Shown here piece after piece: positions 60,475 through 64,000 of a stretch of DNA of 64,000 nt. The notes under the pieces were generated by a model. That model saw only the letters and a program-made list of their open reading frames with translations. It did no database searches and was not told the DNA's origin. Location of the stretch: assembly GCA_900555985.1 (NCBI GenBank), contig USNF01000004.1, forward strand, positions 3,819 to 67,818, in the 5' to 3' direction. The position numbers were made by a program, and so were the translations under genes. How positions within the stretch are numbered: position 1 is the first letter of the stretch; the number at the start of each line of letters is the position of its first letter. This DNA is from an uncultured Gemella sp. Lineage in GTDB: Bacteria; Bacillota; Bacilli; Staphylococcales; Gemellaceae.

Positions 60475-61277
60475 GTTGCAAATACCTCCTTCATATCATT
60501 AGTTATTGTAATTACCCCTGCTGACTCAAAATCTTCTTGGTTTACCCTTATTAAACTTGCTTTAGGTAATCTACTGTTTAATCTTTCAAAAGGAAATCTA
60601 ATAATTGTAGGCGTATTAAAACCTACCCCTAATTCCAATAATACTATATTCTTATCTTGATTATCGTTTATAAAACTATAATATTTATCACATTGCTCAT
60701 CCCATTCTTCTGTTTCCACAAATCTGTGATCAACCCTTAAATGAGTAGTCATTTCACTACTACAAACAGGACATTTCGGAATAAGTTCAGTAGGAATTTT
60801 CAAATCCTTTTGTTGTTCAAGCATTTTAAGTACTTGGTCTTTATTATTATAAACTTTGTTGTGACAAGGTACAGAGCATTGAAATTCTCCATAATTTCCT
60901 TGGACTTCAAAGAATTTACTTTTATCAAAACCAACCTTCTCAAATTGACTATCGACATTAGTTGTTATGACAAAATAATTTTTATCTTTTACAATATTAT
61001 ATAAGTCCTTATATAGTTCCAAACCGTCATCTGAATATCTATTTAAAAATATATGTTTGCTCCAATAAGCCCACTTCTCTTCAGAGGTACTAAATGGATA
61101 AAAAGCTGCAGAATACATATCAGGCATTTTATATTTTGCTATAAAATCCTTAAAGTTTTTCTCAAAACGCTCACCACTATATGTTAATCCCGCTGCTGCA
61201 GATAAACCTGAACCAGCTCCTATTACTATTGCATCAGCTTCTTCTATTAATTTTTTTGCTTGTAATATTTTATCCAT
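60471..61277 (-). CDS. SirTM-class sirtuin, protein ADP-ribosyltransferase
   Basis: A 268-residue sirtuin with VIGAGSGLSAAAGLTYSGER, the SirTM-type NAD loop FVITTNVDSQFEKVGF, FEVQGNYGEFQCSVPC and a second cysteine pair CPVCSSEM. In class M sirtuins the enzyme ADP-ribosylates a lipoyl carrier during oxidative stress rather than deacetylating. The ATG at 61277 has a weak purine site (AAGTGAG); a TTG three codons earlier is possible. It is divergent from an old-yellow-enzyme gene. Confidence 0.88.
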   Translation of the reverse strand: MDKILQAKKLIEEADAIVIGAGSGLSAAAGLTYSGERFEKNFKDFIAKYKMPDMYSAAFYPFSTSEEKWAYWSKHIFLNRYSDDGLELYKDLYNIVKDKNYFVITTNVDSQFEKVGFDKSKFFEVQGNYGEFQCSVPCHNKVYNNKDQVLKMLEQQKDLKIPTELIPKCPVCSSEMTTHLRVDHRFVETEEWDEQCDKYYSFINDNQDKNIVLLELGVGFNTPTIIRFPFERLNSRLPKASLIRVNQEDFESAGVITITNDMKEVFAT

Positions 61278-61347
61278 TTGTATCAACTCACTTTCTTTCT
61301 AATTTCAATTATATATTAACATCACACTTTACTCTTAACAAGTACGC

Positions 61348-61377
61348 ACTTTAAGGTTGGTTAGTTACTTTAAGGTT
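61348..61377. promoter_or_regulatory. Direct repeats between SirTM and OYE genes, likely operator
   Basis: ACTTTAAGGTT occurs twice (61348-61358 and 61367-61377), 19 bp apart. The second copy sits in an imperfect 22-bp palindrome (about 61361-61382). The location between two divergent promoters suggests a shared regulator site. Confidence 0.5.
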
Positions 61378-61432
61378 ACTAATAGTGTATGAATTTAAAA
61401 ATTCTTCCAATAACTTTAATACACTTTCTATA

Positions 61433-61461
61433 TTGCTAAATATTTTTTATTATAGTAGAAT
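61433..61461 (+). promoter_or_regulatory. Predicted promoter of the OYE gene
   Basis: TTGCTA, 17-bp spacer, TAGAAT, 33 bases before the ATG, which has AAGGAG upstream. Confidence 0.55.
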
Positions 61462-61494
61462 AGTTTAAACAAATAAAAGTAAGGAGATTGAATA

Positions 61495-62724
61495 ATGACA
61501 GAAAACTTACTATTCACCCCTATTACATTACCAAATGGAACTACTATAAAAAATCGTTTCTTCAAATCAGCTATGAGCGAAGGGATGGGGACAAAAAATT
61601 TTCAACCTAAAAAAAATATTGCTACATTATATAAACGTTGGGCCGAAGGCGGAACTGGATTAATTATTACAGGAAATATTATGATTGATCCTAAAGGAAC
61701 TGCAGAACCAGGAAATATAGTTTTTGATAAAAATTCTAATATGGAAATTCTTAAAGATTGGGCTAAACAAGGTCAACAACATGGAGCTAAGGTTATGGTG
61801 CAATTAAACCACCCTGGTAAACAAGCCCCAAAAACTATAGCTAAGGAAACAGTTGCACCTAGTGCTGTACCTCTAGGAAATGGCCTTAATAAATTGTTTA
61901 GTACACCACGTGCACTGACGACTAGTGAAGTTGAAGAGCTTGTTCAAAAATTTATAACTTCTGCGAAAGTCGCAAAAGAAGCAGGTTTCTCGGGTATTCA
62001 AATCCACGCCGCGCACGGTTATCTAATCAGTCAATTTTTATCACCTCATGATAATAGAAGAACTGACAAGTATGGTGGTTCACTAGAAAATAGAATGCGA
62101 TTTTTAAAAGAAATTTACCTTGGAATGAGAGAAGAATTAGGAAAAGATTTTCCTATTGGAATAAAAATAAACTCTACTGATTTTAAAGAAGATGGACTTA
62201 CAGAAGATGATTCTTTAGAAACTATTGTCGAACTTGCTAACCTAGGTCTAGACTTTGTTGAAATTTCAGGTGGAACATATGAAAGACCTGCAATGATGGG
62301 CGCTACTAGTACATCTAGCAATAAAGTATTTTTCGCAGAATATAGTAAAAAACTAAAACAAAAAGTTAATATTCCTGTTATCGTTACGGGAGGTATCCGT
62401 TCTATTAATGCGATGAACACATTATTAAATGATAATACTACTGACTTTATAGGTATCGCTCGTCCACTGACAATTGATCCAAATATACCTAATAAAATTA
62501 AACAAGGTACATATACTATTGTAGAAACTACACGCGTATCAACAGGGGTTAAAAAGTTAGATAAAATATTTGGTTCACTTCTTGGTATTGTATATTATCA
62601 AGTTCTTATGCAAAATATCGCAAAAGGAAAAGAACCAAAAGCTACAAAAAATGCTTGGCCATCATTGATACAAGCGGTATATAGTCAAGGTTTAGCAGTA
62701 TTATTCCCACAACGAGCTAAATAG
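61495..62724 (+). CDS. Old-yellow-enzyme-family NADH:flavin oxidoreductase
   Basis: A 409-residue FMN TIM-barrel protein. LFTPITLPNGTTIKNRFFKS and IQIHAAHGYLISQFLSPHDN (catalytic HAAH) are followed by RRTDKYGGSLENRMRFL and VTGGIRS. The family reduces activated C=C bonds in electrophiles or acts on related substrates; the physiological substrate is not evident. There is no C-terminal iron-sulfur or second flavin domain. It is divergent from SirTM and followed by an HxlR regulator gene, a typical electrophile-stress arrangement. Confidence 0.9.
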   Translation: MTENLLFTPITLPNGTTIKNRFFKSAMSEGMGTKNFQPKKNIATLYKRWAEGGTGLIITGNIMIDPKGTAEPGNIVFDKNSNMEILKDWAKQGQQHGAKVMVQLNHPGKQAPKTIAKETVAPSAVPLGNGLNKLFSTPRALTTSEVEELVQKFITSAKVAKEAGFSGIQIHAAHGYLISQFLSPHDNRRTDKYGGSLENRMRFLKEIYLGMREELGKDFPIGIKINSTDFKEDGLTEDDSLETIVELANLGLDFVEISGGTYERPAMMGATSTSSNKVFFAEYSKKLKQKVNIPVIVTGGIRSINAMNTLLNDNTTDFIGIARPLTIDPNIPNKIKQGTYTIVETTRVSTGVKKLDKIFGSLLGIVYYQVLMQNIAKGKEPKATKNAWPSLIQAVYSQGLAVLFPQRAK

Positions 62725-62773
62725 AAGAATATATTATTAAGTAAAAATTTTAAATATATCAACCTATTTTATC

Positions 62774-62803
62774 TTGACCTTAATTGTAGATATCATATAA
62801 AAT
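62774..62803 (+). promoter_or_regulatory. Predicted hxlR promoter
   Basis: TTGACC with TATAAA at 16 bp or TAAAAT at 18 bp, upstream of an AGGAG site and the ATG at 62838. Confidence 0.5.
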
Positions 62804-62837
62804 CAATATATATATATGATTATTTTAGGAGAATAAT

Positions 62838-63170
62838 ATGCCAAATAAAAAACTACCTTCAAATCTCCCAGCTTGTCCTGTTGAAGTCACATTATTATTA
62901 CTAAGTAACAAATGGACAATATTGATCTTAAGAGACCTATTAAGCGGTACAAAACGCTTTGGAGAGCTAAAAAAATCACTTAGCGGAGTCAGCCAAAAAG
63001 TATTAACTGCCAACCTTCGCTCACTAGAAGAGAAGGGAATTATAGAAAGAGAAGTTTATCCTGAAGTTCCACCTCGTGTAGAGTATACACTAACAGACTT
63101 AGGAAAAACTTTAGAACCTATTATTGACAGCATGCATGCTTGGGGAGAATTTTACAAATCAACATTTTAA
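62838..63170 (+). CDS. HxlR-family transcriptional regulator
   Basis: A 110-residue winged-helix protein with the conserved N-terminal cysteine (Cys13, ACPVEVTLLLLSNKWT), the HxlR recognition helix region FGELKKSLSGVSQKVLTANL and the wing VPPRVEYTLTDLGKTL. Related regulators (YodB, HypR, QorR) sense quinones, disulfide stress or electrophiles through this cysteine. It probably controls the preceding oxidoreductase gene and perhaps the SirTM pair (inference). An IS element begins 28 bases after its stop. Confidence 0.9.
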   Translation: MPNKKLPSNLPACPVEVTLLLLSNKWTILILRDLLSGTKRFGELKKSLSGVSQKVLTANLRSLEEKGIIEREVYPEVPPRVEYTLTDLGKTLEPIIDSMHAWGEFYKSTF

Positions 63171-63199
63171 AAAGAAGCATCTTTACTCATAATGAGTTG

Positions 63200-63250
63200 T
63201 ACCGACCCCAAAAAGTTAGACCAAAAAATCTAACTTTTTGGAGGTCGGTA
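63200..63250 (+). promoter_or_regulatory. IS 5' hairpin covering the orfA ribosome binding site
   Basis: A stem of about 21 bp with one bulge (63200-63220 and 63229-63250) and an 8-nt loop. Its right arm contains the GGAGG (63240-63244) that serves the orfA ATG at 63256. Read-through mRNA would fold and hide the site. Confidence 0.65.
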
Positions 63251-63255
63251 TTTTT

Positions 63256-63810
63256 ATGTCAAAATACACATTTGAATTAAAAAAGAAAGTAGTACTAGAG
63301 TACCTAAATGGAGGTATTGGATATATACCATTAGCGAAAAAGTATGGTATAAAATCTTATAGTAATATTGAAATTTGGGTTGCCAAATATAAGAAATATG
63401 GAGATAAAGCCTTACGTCGTTCAAGAAAAAATGAAGAATATTCTTTCGAAAAAAAGATATTTGTTGTAGAATTATACTTAACAAGTGAACTCTCATACAA
63501 TGACATAGCTTTACAAGAAGGTATAAGTAATCCAGCACTTATTTGTAATTGGGTTCATCTCTTCAGAGTAGCTGGTCCTGATGCATTGAGAGAACGAAGG
63601 AAAGGTCGGAAAATTTCAATGGCTAAATCAACTAAAAAGTTAAGTAATAAAACAACAAGTCAAATCACAAATGATAATATATCTAAAGAATATGTAAAAG
63701 AATTAGAAAATCAATTACTACAACTAAGGATAGAAAATGCATTTTTAAAAGAAGCGAGGAGATTGCGTTTAGCGGAAGAAGCAGAAATGAAAAGAAGGCG
63801 CGAATTATAA
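63256..63810 (+). CDS. IS3-family transposase OrfA
   Basis: A 184-residue protein with two helix-turn-helix units. The first is near LNGGIGYIPLAKKYGIKSYS and the second near LTSELSYNDIALQEGIS. A C-terminal leucine-zipper-like coil with LENQLLQLRIENAFLKEA follows. It binds the IS ends. The start at 63256 follows GGAGG; an earlier in-frame TTG lies inside the hairpin. A heptamer TTTAAAA (63744-63750), in the reading T TTA AAA, is a candidate -1 slippery site for making OrfAB. Confidence 0.87.
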   Translation: MSKYTFELKKKVVLEYLNGGIGYIPLAKKYGIKSYSNIEIWVAKYKKYGDKALRRSRKNEEYSFEKKIFVVELYLTSELSYNDIALQEGISNPALICNWVHLFRVAGPDALRERRKGRKISMAKSTKKLSNKTTSQITNDNISKEYVKELENQLLQLRIENAFLKEARRLRLAEEAEMKRRREL

Positions 63811-64000
63811 GCAGTCTCCGAGGAGAATTCATACTTAAAGACCTTCTTTTATATGCGAAGATGCCGAAAGCAACATATATGTACTGGCAGAAGAGATTCG
63901 ATAGGGTTAATCCAGATAAAGAAATTGAAGAGAAAATATTAGAAATAAGAAAGAATAACAAAGATTATGGTTATAGACGTATATATGGTGCGTTACGTAA
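63744..64000 (+). CDS. IS3-family transposase OrfB (3' partial)
   Basis: The frame is in -1 relative to orfA and open across the end of orfA to the window edge. After the overlap it reads EFILKDLLLYAKMPKATYMY and then RKNNKDYGYRRIYGALR, the HTH_21-type N-terminal region typical of IS150-group OrfB. The DDE catalytic residues lie beyond the window. The start shown is the putative slip point, since the protein is normally made as a fusion. Confidence 0.75.

Larger units (their letters stand above)
63198..64000 (+). mobile_element. IS3-family (IS150-group-like) insertion sequence, right-truncated by the window
   Basis: The left terminus TGTACCGACCCCAAAAAGTT is typical of the group and starts with TG. 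It is followed by orfA with a double helix-turn-helix and by orfB in the -1 frame, which continues past the window edge. The right inverted repeat and target duplication are not visible. Confidence 0.85.

Overview
The window is AT-rich, densely coded DNA from a low-GC Firmicute, very probably a Gemella species (inference). It combines a pneumococcus-like choline/teichoic-acid locus (licABC-tarIJ with a divergent tacF), surface hydrolases carrying choline-binding-type repeats, and a staphylococcal-type (T7SSb) secretion cluster in the order esxA-esaA-essA-esaB-essB-essC. Most genes lie on the minus strand. I saw no rRNA, tRNA or CRISPR array.

Layout. 1-9.5 kb: the end of a rhodanese gene, then Nudix, galU, htrA, two small membrane proteins, an unknown protein, pgeF, khpA and leuS. 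9.7-18.2 kb: a cell-wall hydrolase region with two C39-like peptidases flanking galE, a CHAP amidase/endopeptidase, an ExoA-like glycosyltransferase and a glucosaminidase. Three of these enzymes carry about 60-residue aromatic repeats, and two have WalR-like boxes upstream. 18.3-30 kb: licC-licB-licA-tarJ-tarI, divergent tacF, then a six-gene operon (initiating sugar transferase, aminotransferase, LicD, glycosyltransferase, polymerase, second LicD-like protein) that probably assembles the choline-bearing teichoic acid repeat. 30.2-42 kb: an LPXTG protein, dltABCD with a DltX-like microprotein after dltD, two acyltransferase-3 proteins with a GT-C-like membrane protein, and an ABC exporter.

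42-57.7 kb is the T7SSb island. It is flanked on both sides by large lipase-like proteins with the catalytic domain at the N terminus and a long helical region at the C terminus, the reverse of normal LXG toxins and like S. aureus TslA. Each has a calcium-type DxDxDGxxD or DxNxDGxxD loop after the lipase domain. A 102-residue protein of unknown function sits between essC and one lipase. 58-63.2 kb: glpK with a palindrome over its -10, a macrodomain/SirTM pair divergent from an old-yellow-enzyme gene and an HxlR regulator, with direct repeats between. The right edge enters an IS3-family element whose 5' hairpin covers the orfA ribosome binding site.

The regions connect through the envelope. 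GalU and GalE supply sugar nucleotides. The lic, tar and polymerase operons would build choline-decorated teichoic acid, dlt would D-alanylate it, and the repeat-bearing hydrolases would dock on the choline.
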